Assembly (NCBI RefSeq): GCF_902686445.1
Contig: NC_062213.1
Coordinates: 137,414,491-137,478,490 of the forward strand
Length of the DNA: 64,000 nt
Source of the DNA: Sciurus carolinensis
Taxonomy: Eukaryota > Chordata > Mammalia > Rodentia > Sciuridae
Direction of reading: 5' to 3'
This document shows, piece by piece, positions 52,519-64,000 of this stretch. A program made the translations under genes and the position numbers. A model generated the notes under the pieces. It saw only the letters and a list, made by a program, of their open reading frames with translations. It had not been told where the DNA came from and ran no database searches. The number at the start of each line of letters is the position of its first letter. Within the stretch, counting starts at the first letter, position 1.

Positions 52519-54332
52519 GCTGCAGAGCCCCTCCCGGTAGCCGGCAAGATGCCCAGGCCAGCCGATGACTCTGTACCCACTCCCTTGTTTTCCTTGACAA
52601 TCTACTGTGCCACTGTGCTACTAACTCTTGTTTACAGAAATTTAATTCCAAGTTTAATTGCTTCATTTTCTGCACCTTTGCCCTCCTTCCCCTCACGGTG
52701 GTACCTAAGCTGTGGATTTGCTAAATGAATTAAGTAACCTAGAAAATATAGAACTAATGAATCATTGAAATGTGATTAATAGTAGTATGGAAACACTCAT
52801 TTTAGTGTTTGTATTATCTGTGTGAAAATCGTTTAGTTACAACCTTTTCCGAAGAATGTCTTCTTGATCAGTCAGATAAGCTAGGTCTTTCTCTGCCTCA
52901 TGAATCACATTTGATTCCTGTGAAATTCCCTGGCCAGTGGATTCTCCCTGTTTCCCTCTTTTGTTCTTCTGGACTCCAAAAACCATTTTTCCAGGTACTT
53001 TTTTTGCTTCTATCACCACCCCTTGACCTTGGGTAAAATCTGAGACCTTGCATCTGGATACATTTCTACAGGTCCACCCTGTTGGCCATCGGTTGTCTCT
53101 GCCTCACGGACATGTCTTCTGTCACCACCAGCCCTCCCTTCCCTGGGGGCTAAACAGGCTCATCAGCAGAGTAGTGCCAAAATCAGAGTGGCTGTTTGGG
53201 GAGTGTTAACTGCACATCCCAATGGGGTTTGCCTCAGAGACCTAAATTCTAAATGAAGTAGGGCACCACACCTAGGAAGCTGAATTTGGCCCCAGATGGT
53301 TGCTACAGAACCATAGATCAAGAAGCTTGGAAACACCCCATGAGTACGACTTATAAAGTCTCTAAGTCACAGTCCATGAATTTTTTTTTTTTTTTTCTTC
53401 ATTACTGGTCGCGTAGGACCTGGAGGGAAGTCTTACTCTTCCCTTTAGCTTATTTCTGTTTCCCCCAACCCATTCTCACCTTACTTGTAGCCTTCTGCCC
53501 CTTGCGTTTATTCTCGTTTAGCAATATCATTTCTTTTGAAAGAGACATCGCATCTAAAAATGATTATCGATGGTCTCCTGTGAGCCAAAGGGAGTAGCCC
53601 CCCCATGGTCGAGGAGCATGTTCGGGAAATGATGGGTTTGGTGCCTGGAACCACCCTCCGACAATGGATGGTTCTACTTTAAAATATCCGTGATTGTTTG
53701 CTGTGGAATTCAAACTTCTTTCTTCTCTAGCACCTTCAAATTACACAACTTTCAACTGAGAAGGGTCTTATACAGAACAATGCCACAGTGAAGGAAGAGA
53801 TCCTTCTTTTACTTCAAACTGAATCAGGCCTGGGAAATGGTACTTTCCAAGGAATGCTGACTGATCCAGGCATGTTAACGCGCTTCCTAGTCGTTGCCAC
53901 CTTCCTGTGCTGCCTGTGGCTCATTGTTTAAGATTCAAAATCAGGGAGGTATATTACTTCAGATCTGTTCACCTCTGCCTTTGTAATCAAAAGTCCTTAA
54001 GTCAGTGACCAAGAGAGAATTACCTTCACTCATCTCATTCCCCCTCAACAGATGGAGGTGAGAAACCCCTGGAAAAATTGAGATATCCTTAACCACTATT
54101 GGTCTTCTTGGTTTATTTGATGGTTTTATGCCAGAAACTTGAAGAAATTCCTCTCTTTCTTTTTCCTAGTGCTTAACTTTAACATTCACATCATACACCA
54201 GTGTTATCTTAACCATGTGCATCCTGTGAATGAACCATGTCTTGGTCACTATCATATTTTGAAACATCTCATCATGGGTGAATAATATGTTTATACCAGA
54301 GAGAATGAATGTTAGCCACATGCCCAAGTTAA

Positions 54333-54338
54333 TAAAGA
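54333..54338 (+). terminator. Possible proximal poly(A) signal
   Basis: AATAAA in AGTTAATAAAGAAAAATTG, about 1.8 kb after the stop codon, followed by ATTGTTCTC. It could give a shorter 3' UTR. Confidence 0.4.
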
Positions 54339-55436
54339 AAAATTGTTCTCAGCAATTATGGTTGCCCTTTTGGGTTAAATCTGGCCCTACACTGGCAAAA
54401 AAAAACAGAAATTCTCCCTGGGAGAGCTCACCAGCTCAAAAACAACCACAGGAAAAACAACCCAATCAGCCAGTTTAGGCTAACTGGCATATAATTTTCA
54501 ATAGCATTCCTTCTATCATCCCAAATTAAAGAACTGTTCTCTATTATGTTTAGTCGATTGCAAGTGAATAGATTCTCCTTTGTAACAATTTGTTCTGCCG
54601 AAGGCAGTTTGTCATCTTCCCCTTCCTTTGCTTCTTTCCCTCTTTTTCTCTGCTTATCCCCAAAAGTCACTTAGAACCTCTGTGCCTCTTCTACATCTTA
54701 CTCTGAGCTGCTATGTTACCTATTAGGCTGGCTTCTTTGGACTCCCTATGTAATATTAAGATGTGAGAACCTAAAAGACTTTCAGTATAATAGTATTACT
54801 TTGATGTTCTCATCAGCATAATATTATCTTTGAAAAGGAAAGATATCCATGACATAGGTTCCCCTTCTTATCCATTGTGATTTATATGAATGGAAAAACT
54901 AACAGAAACTGCTTTTTGACATTATGAAGACATGAGGAATTATATTTAAGTAACTAACAGTTGAATCAGAATTATTGGGTCAGTATGACTCAATCTAATA
55001 ATAGAATGCCATAGAGCAAATGCATTATTTAGTCTAATTTCTTCAACTGTGATGGATTGCTATAGAAATCAGCCGGCAGTCTCTCTAATATGTATTGATT
55101 TCTCTTTTAAGCTACTGTGAACAGATTACTAAGGCCATCTCTTCATCTCTAAAGGGGAAAAATAGTCTGTAAATGAAGAATGTGGCTTATGTGGAGTTGC
55201 ATGTTAGTCTCTGTAATCATTAACTCTTCAGCATTCTACAGAACTCACATGATTTCAACATGGTGTTAGATTTGTGCATTTTAATTTTCCTGCCGATCTT
55301 GTTCCAGCCTACGTATGGTTATCCACTCTGTGTGCCAAAACCAGTAACGCCTTCTGTGGCCCGGTAGTCCAGAGAAGTTCTGCACTGATTTTAGCCTCTT
55401 GCCGTCCCAATCCTACATGTATACCAATCACGATGG

Positions 55437-55442
55437 AATAAA
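55437..55442 (+). terminator. DDAH1: Likely distal DDAH1 poly(A) signal
   Basis: AATAAA in GATGGAATAAAGTGTGAG, followed by GT-rich (GTGTGAGTTGTACTGTG) and then T-rich (TGTCTCTTTTTTG) downstream elements. Best candidate for the end of the long transcript. Confidence 0.65.
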
Positions 55443-55462
55443 GTGTGAGTTGTACTGTGATG

Positions 55463-56846
55463 AACAATGTATGTCTCTTTTTTGCAACAGAAACTACTGC
55501 AGAGGACAAACTCATCATTTCTTTGTCATTAAACATAAGATATTTTTTTTTCGTCCTAAAGGCTGTGGAATAAGAAATTCTATACCTGTAAGTCAATTGC
55601 CATCAAAACTTAGGTTAAAATGATATTTGAGTGACACTTCATTCTCCAGGCACTTTCATAGTGTGCATATCATCCATGCTTGGTCAGGACAGCTTGATTT
55701 CACCCGTGTGTTTTCTTAAAAAGTGTCTGTCTCTTCTTTTTTACTGCTCACCATAGTCAGTACATTATGTGGTTTAATTATGGGGGCAGAAGTGATTTAT
55801 TATTTTTTTTACTTTGCTCATCCAAGAGTTTTTGTGTGTGTGTGCATTCATTTTCTATTTTTTTACAGTAAACATCCTTTAGGAAATGCAGTTTCTTTTA
55901 ATGATGCTTTTTTATTTTCAAAAAATTTTTGTAAGCTGAAAGAGGTGGGGGTTTTGTTTGTTTGTTTGTTTGGTAAAAATAATACCTACTACTGTAAAAA
56001 TAAAATCCAAGCAATACAAAAAACTATAAAATAGAAGTGAAGGGAAAATTGCCCAAAATTTATAATAGCTACTATTAACACTGCAGAAAAAGTGCACACA
56101 TGTATGAATAAAGATTGAAATACAGAATGATTTTCCCAATCATGATATTCTATAGTTTGTTTCCCTCATTAGCAAAGTATTCTGGGTATTTCATCTCAAT
56201 AAACGTAGATCCACATCATCAATTTTAACAGCCACGAATATTTCACAATATAGTTGTTGAAGCATCTCTTGCTAAATTATACAGCATGTTATATCTCAGA
56301 TGGTCACTGTGCCCACTTGCTATCAGTCACGGGCCTTGAGGCTATCAAAGATGTGCTGCTTATAAGCTTTCACATGAGCCCAGAGTTAGTTCAATCTGGT
56401 GTACTCTTATCATAACTGAATGGCATGTGGAAATGTTCACCAGATGCACAGAACAGTTCTAAAATTCCTTGGAGTGGTCATTGATTTAACCACACCTTAT
56501 CAGTTAATGCTGTTGCATTGATTAAATTCTTCGTTATTTAGGTTGGCTTTGGCATTGGCAATGAAACTGAAAAATGCCACCCCTGCAAACCTGCAATGGG
56601 TCCAACAGGAAATGGAACCCTCCACCTAAGTGCCAGAATTCAGTGCTCCTCAGAAGAGAAAGGATGGTCCCTTTTAAAGGACAAGTAGGCAGTGATTCCC
56701 CAACTGACTTTCCTCCCAGTCTTTTGAAAGAATGAGGGAAATACCCACTCATGACAAGCTGCAGGTTCTAGAAATGGGAATTTTGCTGAATGGAGAACAC
56801 TGGTCAACAACACTCACTTAGACAAGGGAGCTCATATTAACAAATG
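55463..56846. other. Intergenic, downstream of DDAH1
   Basis: AT-rich. 55960-56250 resembles an ancient LINE-like repeat. No gene recognised. Confidence 0.45.
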
Positions 56847-57046
56847 CCCAGCTGGGTGTGGGGGGCTGTAATCCCAGCAGTTCGGGAGGCTGAGGCAGGA
56901 GGATCGTGAGTACAAAGCCAGCCTCAGCAAAAGCGAGGTGCCAAGCAACTCAGAGACCCTCTCGTTAAATAAAATACAAAATAGGGCTGGGATGTAGCTC
57001 AATGGTCGAATGCCCTGAGTTCAATCCCTGGTATCCTCTCCACAAA
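56847..57046 (+). mobile_element. Dimeric B1-like + ID SINE, sense
   Basis: CAGCTGGGTGTGGGGGGCTG, then TAATCCCAGCAGTTCGGGAG in the left half; AGGGCTGGGATGTAGCTCAA and TTCAATCCCTGG in the right half; short A tail. Confidence 0.9.
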
Positions 57047-60000
57047 AAAGTGCCCCCACCCTGCCGGGCTCTGGAGCACAGCCCCTGTCTTCTGAAAGCT
57101 GACCATTTAGGAGGGACAGGGAAGAATGAACACATGAGTGCACTAATGACTGACACAACAGCAGGTAAGAACTGTCAAAGGACAATGCTGTGCTGATCCC
57201 AAGTTGGGGACACCATATAGAGGAATCAGGGTTTGATCTGGACTTGGAAGGACAGCTCCTGCTCCAACAGGTCAAGATGGAGTGCAGGTACTCTGGGCTG
57301 AGGGAAGAGTATGAGCAAAGGCATGCAGGTGGAGAAGACCAGTGTGGACTTCAGACAAAAGTGTTTGTTGAGCACTTACTATGTGCCAGTTACCTTTGCT
57401 ATGTCCTGGGGATATCATGGTAATGGTCCCTGGTTTCCCAGAGTTTACATGTAGCAAGGAAGACAGACACTTAAAAAGCTAGAGCAAGTGAGATGAGCAT
57501 CATGAAAGGGGAATGGGGTGTTGCTCAGAGCAGACAGCCAGGGCGAGCATATAGATCTGTTTGGCTAAAGCATGGCATAAATCCTAGAGTATAGTGAGAC
57601 AATGCAGGTTGGAATGTCCAGGGCTCTACCTTCTGAGGTAGGCTATTTGGACTGAATTTATCAGTCCATGAGGGTCTCCTGAGGACTGCTGGGTCATGGA
57701 GAGATACTACTGGAGTTTTATGTGACAGTAAAATATAAGATGATTGAGAACAGAGAAAGGCTAGTATTTCTCTTAAGTTTAATTTCTCCAAGTTTAATTT
57801 ATTTAAACATCTCTTCTTACCACCAGAATGGAGCCCAAAAGCCAGACAATTAATTCTCTTCTATTTACTCTCCTGAAGAATAGTTTAATAACACCTTCTG
57901 ACTCCAAAGGGACATTTTCAACACAAATAAGATAAAAGAAATGAAGTGTTCTTTGGAAGAAAGGTATAATGTAAATATCATTATCATCATCATTATCCTC
58001 ATTAACTGCTATCACAGCATGTTTGGATCCCATCAAAATGTCATCTTCTATTTGAAACATCAATCACCCACTCCAGAAATAACTCAGAATTTTCATCTTT
58101 GATGCCTCTAAGCTGTCCTGACAGCTTCCATGGTGAATTCGCAGGTGTCCTTGGTGCCTCCATGGCTGCTCTCTAAACATACTTGCATCAACAAACGTCC
58201 TTTGCTGCCCCTAAGGCATCCTTCACTGCCCCTTCCTGGTGGCTGGCAAATTAAAATGTTCCTGTCTCCCTTTCCCCTAAAAACACTCATTTCTAACTTA
58301 GAGCTGGGCCACTTGTAGCACAAGATAAGTGGGGTTATCAGGCTTTTAGAGGACATTTAAGTGTCAAATATGTTACTGGCACTATAAATAAATAAAATAT
58401 TTGAACAAGTATGCCAGTGAACTGCTTGGTGAAATCCTGCCTGGGCTGGCTTGTGACATGATGCCTAAACTCAGTGATGGGTCTCTAGGTGTTGGGAAGC
58501 CCCTTCTATTTATAAGCAGAAAGTTTAGTCACTTAGTTATGAACACAGAGAAGATGCTTAGGTGAATTAATGTAGACCTAAAAAGGTAGTTTGTTTTTTC
58601 CTATCCTTAAACCTTTTTTTCCAATTTAATTCATAAATGCCTATTCCATTTTCCTCCTTAAAAGTAATTTTTAAGTTATGCTCACAGACAAGTCTTGATG
58701 AGCTAAGACTTTTGTGAAAGAACTCAGGATAATTCTTCAAAATTAACTAGGATATTACATGCTCTATTTGAAATTTCCTTCTATCCCATAAGAGTGCAAT
58801 GACTGCACATCTCACATTGATGCCAAAAAAGTTCAGGAACCAAACAAGTTCTGATTCCGAGCAACAGTCTAGCTTTGTAGAAATGTTAACTTTTCCGCTT
58901 CTGGAAGGAACTTGTGGAATAAACACTGATTCATGGATCCAAAAGAGGCTTAAAATTCCAAGGCAGGATGTGAACAAAGTCATCTCTTTTATTTACAGGG
59001 GACCCAGAGGAGTGCATAAGATCCCCTAGAGTTAATGCTAGGACAGAAACATGGGGATTGCTTTCTGTCTAGGCTTGGTAATGACTGGGGGAGACAGAGG
59101 GCAAGGTGGTAACAAGCAGTTTGGTAGGAAATAAAATTCATTGCCACTTGATTCAAATGAGTAGATTTTAATGAAGGTTTGTTTCAGAGGTATGAGTGTT
59201 AAGGGTACAAAGAAGTGGGCCAGATATCCAAAACCAGCTATCAGCAGTGCTATAGGCCCAGAAGGACAAGAACAGGAAATTGTCCTATTGAATTCAGGAC
59301 AGAGGAGACAAGACCCCACCCTCAGCTAAAGACTAGGTTCCCTAGCAAGGAAGAATACCTCAGCTTCTCTCTGTCTGATCTCACTCTCTGATCTGCTGCT
59401 CTCTCCATTAGGTGAATGTGAACTGCAAGATGCTACTGAGGGGTCCCAGGTGATGTGTCCAGCAGAGGTCAGCATCCCAGGACAAACAGCTGGCAGAGAA
59501 GGGCAGGAGAAGGATCTGGAGAGTAAGAGGATATCTGCAAAATGCCATTGTGAAAACAAGTTTAGCCTACCAGAAAGGGACCATCACCAATGCCATTTCA
59601 GAGATTGGTATTTAAAATATTAATTCCTGGCAAATTCCTCAGGCACATGCCAGTTCTGTAGTCTGGTCCGTACTCCCTCAATATCAGAAAAATGATTGGA
59701 GTAAAATCAACAACAGAACATGAGCTTGCATGGCCTGAGGGTGAAAGATGTTTGCATTCCAGACCCATGAGTCCTGGACCTCTTTAGTAAGCACGATGTT
59801 AATTCTAAAATTAGAGCTGTCTCTAGGGCACCTGGTATCCAAAAACAGTGAGTTGCCTTTCTACAGCAAGCGCATGACCTTCTGGTGACATAAAGTTGTT
59901 TAAGATTCTGAAAATGTATTTATTTTCTCTGTTTACCCTTTTGTTTGTACATCCAGCCAGGCACAACCTGTTTTAATTTTATGTGGTCAGGTTGTTAATG

Positions 60001-60986
60001 AGGATAATAGTTTAAACTGAGAGTAATGAGTTCCCCTTTCTTGGGTGTGTTTAAGAAGAAACTGAAGGACCGTGTGCAAGAGTAGAGGTAGTGACTGCTC
60101 TGCCCAGTAACATCTGCCACAGATAATATCTACATGGAGGTATTTCTTTACCACCCTGATAGCCTATGGTTAGGCCTTTTTACTATTCTGATCCCAGGTG
60201 ACTTTCTTTCCTCTATACCGTCTCCAATCTCCCAAACACATGCACACTGCCCTCATCTAACAAGGGCTTCACTTCCAGCATGTTTCCTAATAAGGGCAGC
60301 ATGAGGAGCTCTGTGAGTGAAACTTATGAAAATTATTTCTACTAAATAAACACTTAAGGTCTCTGGAAATGACTGTAGATGTATACAGGAAATGAAGACA
60401 CAATTATTCAAGAAAACCTACGAAACTTGGTAAGATCGGTGAGAGTCTATGGTACTTGAACCAAAACCCACGCCTTCCTTCCCACTCAGTGAGGCAGACA
60501 CTTCACTCCAGCCTGGGGAGCTAAGGATAGGAGGCTCTCTCTCCCACAGATCCCAAATGAAAGTCTGTATTCCCAGAAGGGGCAGTATGTCAGCGTGCAC
60601 ATCCTGTGCCCCACCAATATGTTGCTGAGACTAAGGCCTAAACAAGGGTGGTCATTTGGTGGGGGCCTTCTTCCTCCTCCCAGCCCCCTTGAGTGGGACA
60701 GAGGCTCTACTTCGAAACAATGGCACCAATAAGAATACTGGGGCCCTCAACCCCTCTGTCCTAGCAAGTCATAAAGACTGAATCTGGTACCTCCCCTCCA
60801 TCTAGACTCAGCAACTAAAATGAGAATGTCGCTCAAAAGTGGACCATTTAGTCTGCCTGCATCTCCAGAGCAGTACGCTCAGAGATTTTGCACAGGGTTA
60901 GAAGCAACATATCCAAATCTCTCCCCAAAGAACTGACTCCCTTTGTAATAGAGAGTACATTTTGAGACTAAGGGTGTCCTCAAAAA
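57047..60986. other. Intergenic, downstream of DDAH1
   Basis: 57350-57500 (TTGAGCACTTACTATGTGCC, then AGTTACCTTTGCTATGTCCT) is a MIR/L2-type relic. The rest has no recognised gene, promoter island or young repeat. Confidence 0.5.
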
Positions 60987-61817
60987 CAGTGAAGGTCACA
61001 GAAGAAGATCTACAAGCAATCAACAAACATATGAAAAAATGTACACCATCTTTAGTAATAAGAGAAATGCAAATCAAAACTACACTAAGATTTCATCTCA
61101 CCCCAATTAGAATGGCGATTATCAAGAATACAAGCAACAATAGGTGTTGGCGAGGATGTGAGGAAAAAGGTACACTCATACATTGCTGGTGGGGTTGCAA
61201 ATTAGTGCAGCCACTCTGGAAAGCAGTATGGAGATTCCTCAGAAAGCTTGGATTGGAACCACCATTTGACCCAGCTATCCCACTCCTCGGCCTATACCCA
61301 AAGGACTTAAAATCAGCATACTACAGAGACACAGCCACATCAATGATCATAGCTGCTCAATTCACAATAGCCAGGTTGTGGAACCAACCTAGATGTCCTT
61401 CAATTGATGAATGGATAAAGAAACTGGTATATATATATACAATGGAATATTAATCAGCTATAAAGAATAATAAAATTATGGCATTTGCAGGCAAATGGAT
61501 GAAATTGGAGAATATCATGCTAAGTGAGATAAGCCAATCTCAAAAATCCAAAAGACAAATGATCTCACTGATAAGCGGATGATGACACATAATGGGGGGT
61601 GGGAGGGGGCAAGAATGGAGGAAGGAGGTACTGTATAGAGGGAAAAGAGGGGTGGGAGGGGTGGGGGAAGGAAAAAAATAACAGAATGAATCAAACATCA
61701 TTACCCTATGTAAATGTATGATTATGCATATGGTATGCTGTTACTCCATGTACAAACAGAAACAACATGTATCCCATTTGTTTACAATAAAAATAAATTT
61801 AAAAAAAAAGTGAAGGT
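60987..61817 (+). mobile_element. Young 5'-truncated L1 with 9-bp target-site duplication
   Basis: 60996-61808 carries the C-terminal part of ORF2 (an open frame from 60962 runs 163 codons, with [12 protein letters not shown] and [10 protein letters not shown]) and the G-rich 3' UTR, poly-A and the flanking 9-mer AGTGAAGGT at 60987-60995 and 61809-61817. Very similar to the L1s at 5804 and 15261, but without their TTAGGG-like units. Confidence 0.92.
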
Positions 61818-61889
61818 TGTGGTAAAGAAGCAACTGAAAAAAGATTGTAGATTCCTTAGAGATTTAAGCTAAATAGCAGGTGTTCAGTT

Positions 61890-63790
61890 CAGAAGGAAGA
61901 AATAAAAACTATCTCTATTTGCAGATGATGTCATCTTCATACAGAAAATCCTAAGAAATTCATTAAAAATTATTAAAACTAATAAATAAGTTCAGCAAGG
62001 TTTTTAAATGTTCAGAATCAACACATAAATAAATCAACTATTTCTACACACCTACCACGAACGATTCAAAATGATATTAAGAAAACAATTCCATTTATAA
62101 TAGTTTCAGAAAGAATAAAATACTTAGAAATCAACCTAATAAAAATGCACTTATTCTCTGAGAATTATAAAATATTGTTATAAAAAATTAAATATCCAAG
62201 AAACTGGAAAAATCTCTCATGTTCATGTAGTATAAGACTTAATATTATTAAGATAGCAATAATTCCCCCCATTGAGAAACAGATTCAATGCAATTCCTTT
62301 TAAAAACCCAGCTAACTTCTCAAAAGAAACTGAAACATTAATCCTAAAATTCATATACAATTGTAAGTGGCCCTAACTAGCCAAAACAATATTGAAAAAG
62401 AAAAAAAATGGAAGAAATTGCATATCCCAATTTAAAACTATAAAAGCAACAGTAATCAAGACTGGTATTGGCATAAGGATAGATATATAGATGAATGAAA
62501 TAGAATTGAAGGACTGAAAATAAATCTGTCTAAAGTCAATGGATTTTCAACAAAGGTACCAAAACTTCAGTGGAGGAGAGAACGGTCAGTCTGCCTAACA
62601 TATACCTGTGGCGTATCTGAACACCCTCTGGCAAAAGAATAAAGTTGGACCCTTCCCTTATACCATAGAAAAAAATTAACTCAAAATAGATCAAACCCCT
62701 TTATGCAAGAGCTAAATTATAAACTTTTAAAAGAAAACATAATAGTAAATCTTCAGGACTTGGGATTTATTATTGAATTCTTAGATGTGACACCAAAAAC
62801 ACAAGTAAAAAAAAAAAAAAGGACTTCATTAAAACAGAAAATCTGTGCTTCAAGGACACTCTCCAGAAAGTGAAAGGCAACCTAACTGAATGAGAGGAAA
62901 GATATGCAAATTGTATCTGATAAGGGACTTAGATCTACAATATATAAAGAATTCCTCCAACTCAACAATTAAAAGAGGTAAAATTTGAAAATGGGCAATG
63001 GTTCTCAAGAGTCATTTCTTCAAAAAGATATATGTGTGGCCATTAACCACAGGAAAAGATGTTTGACGTCATTAGTCATCAGGGATGTGCAAATCAAAGT
63101 CACACCCACTAGAATGGTTAGAATTGTAAAGTCAGCTAAAACAAGTATTGGCAAAGATGTGGAGAAACCAAAACCCTCTTACACTCCTGATGGGAATGTA
63201 AAAAGTACCCAATTTGGAAAATAGTCCAGCAGTCCCTCAAAACTTAAAGGTTGAGTTATCCTATGACCCAGCAAATCCACTCCTAGATATGCGCCTGAGA
63301 AAAATGAAAGCACACTTCCACACAAAAACTTGTATGTGAATATTCTTAGCAGTGTTACTCAAATTAACCATAGGGAGGAACAACCCAAATGCATACCAGC
63401 AGATGGATGGCTAAACAAAAATGTCCATACAATGGAATACTATTCAGCTATAAAAAGAAATGAAGTACTGGACATATCACACCATAAATAAACCTTGAAA
63501 ACATCATACTAAATGAAAGAAACCAGTTACAAAAGACCATACATTACATGGTTTCATATGAAATATCCAGCTGTAGAGACAGAAAGTAGATTAATGGCTG
63601 CCTAGGAAGTGAGGAGGATAAAGGGGGTGATAACTAAAGGATAGGGGGATTCTTTTTGAGGTGATGAAAATATTTGAAAAATCAACTGTGGTGATGGTTG
63701 CACATATCTGTGAATATGCTTAAAACCATTGAATTGCACACTCTATATGGGTGAATGTTTGGTATATAAAATATATCTCAACAAAGCCTT
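61890..63790 (+). mobile_element. Old L1 (L1M-type) relic, sense
   Basis: Starts in the RT domain (LFADDVIFIQ-like reading of TTTGCAGATGATGTCATCTT at 61917) and follows the L1 order through the C-terminus (TCACACCCACTAGAATGGTT near 63100, GGAATACTATTCAGCTATAA near 63433). It ends in an old-type 3' UTR (GCTTAAAACCATTGAATTGC near 63718). Heavily diverged from the young L1 beside it, with many stops. The 79-codon frame at 62985 is a fragment of it. Confidence 0.85.
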
Positions 63791-64000
63791 TTTAACGACA
63801 GTAATAATACTCTTTGTCCTCCTCATATCTGAAAGGGTAGTTAGGAACATTAATGAGAGGATTTATAATAAAGTGCTTGGTACTCTGCAAATGCTATACA
63901 AATGCAGCCTATTGTTTATTGAATAGGATTAATCAACTTTCTTCTACACCTGTCACTACAAAACCCAGAAGCTGCGGTTCCTGAAACTGCCTTAGCCCTC
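63791..64000. other. Intergenic tail of window
   Basis: Nothing recognised; a MIR-like stretch may lie at 63830-63900. Confidence 0.4.

Larger units (their letters stand above)
52519..55462 (+). other. DDAH1: DDAH1 3' UTR (inferred extent)
   Basis: Runs from the stop codon to the cleavage site expected about 20 bases after AATAAA at 55437, about 2.9 kb, similar to the long DDAH1 3' UTR known in other mammals. It contains no SINE or L1, unlike its surroundings, which fits selection on transcribed UTR. T run at 53379-53396. Open frames inside it (for example 52809-53036, 54428-54670 reverse) lack motifs and are not genes. Confidence 0.7.

Noticed and set aside
52809..54670. Small open frames downstream of the DDAH1 stop
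   Set aside because: They lie in the 3' UTR, have no motifs and no splice signals.

Overview
This is mammalian nuclear DNA, almost certainly from a squirrel-family rodent (Sciuridae). Three things point there: an intron/exon gene structure with consensus splice sites, many tRNA-Ala-derived ID SINEs and dimeric B1-like+ID SINEs, and several closely similar copies of a rodent-type L1 LINE. The species cannot be fixed from sequence alone.

The one host gene is DDAH1 (dimethylarginine dimethylaminohydrolase 1), on the + strand. The window starts inside intron 1 and holds exons 2-6 (10000-10099, 21878-21951, 22961-23080, 50161-50304, 52402-52518). It also holds the 3' UTR, with a likely final poly(A) signal at 55437, and about 8.5 kb of downstream sequence. 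Together the exons encode human-equivalent residues 102-285, including substrate-binding Arg145, catalytic His173 and catalytic Cys274. All splice phases agree and no lesion is seen. Exon 1 (about the first 101 residues) lies upstream of the window.

Region by region. 1-5803: a class II (betaretrovirus/ERVK-like) endogenous provirus in sense with DDAH1, its 5' end outside the window. It has degraded gag, an intact gag-pro frameshift site, an open dUTPase-protease frame, a pol frame broken by one small frameshift, a collapsed env and a 502-bp 3' LTR. It sits inside an L1 whose 3' end resumes at 5804. 9109-9450: a dimeric SINE with perfect target-site duplications, its tail grown into a GGAA microsatellite, just upstream of exon 2. 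11940-13870: ancient L1 fragments. 15261-20866: a nearly full-length but dead L1 in antisense, with tandem 5' UTR monomers and a 12-bp target-site duplication. It splits one copy of a roughly 200-bp local duplication. 23081-50160: the 27-kb intron 4, carrying scattered SINEs, MIRs, hAT-type DNA elements (MER20, MER5-like), a MaLR-like solo LTR, an antisense LTR-like segment, another L1, and a G-quadruplex plus CTCF-like site. 55461-64000: intergenic DNA with a dimeric SINE, a young truncated L1 and an old L1 relic.

The most notable possibility is regulatory. The sense-oriented 3' LTR, 4.2 kb upstream of exon 2, keeps a TATA box, a poly(A) signal and a plausible splice donor. The predicted LTR-derived 5' exon has no ATG. 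If it splices to exon 2, translation would start at the first in-frame ATG there and give the 182-residue N-truncated DDAH1. No prokaryotic features, CRISPR arrays, or tRNA/rRNA genes were found.
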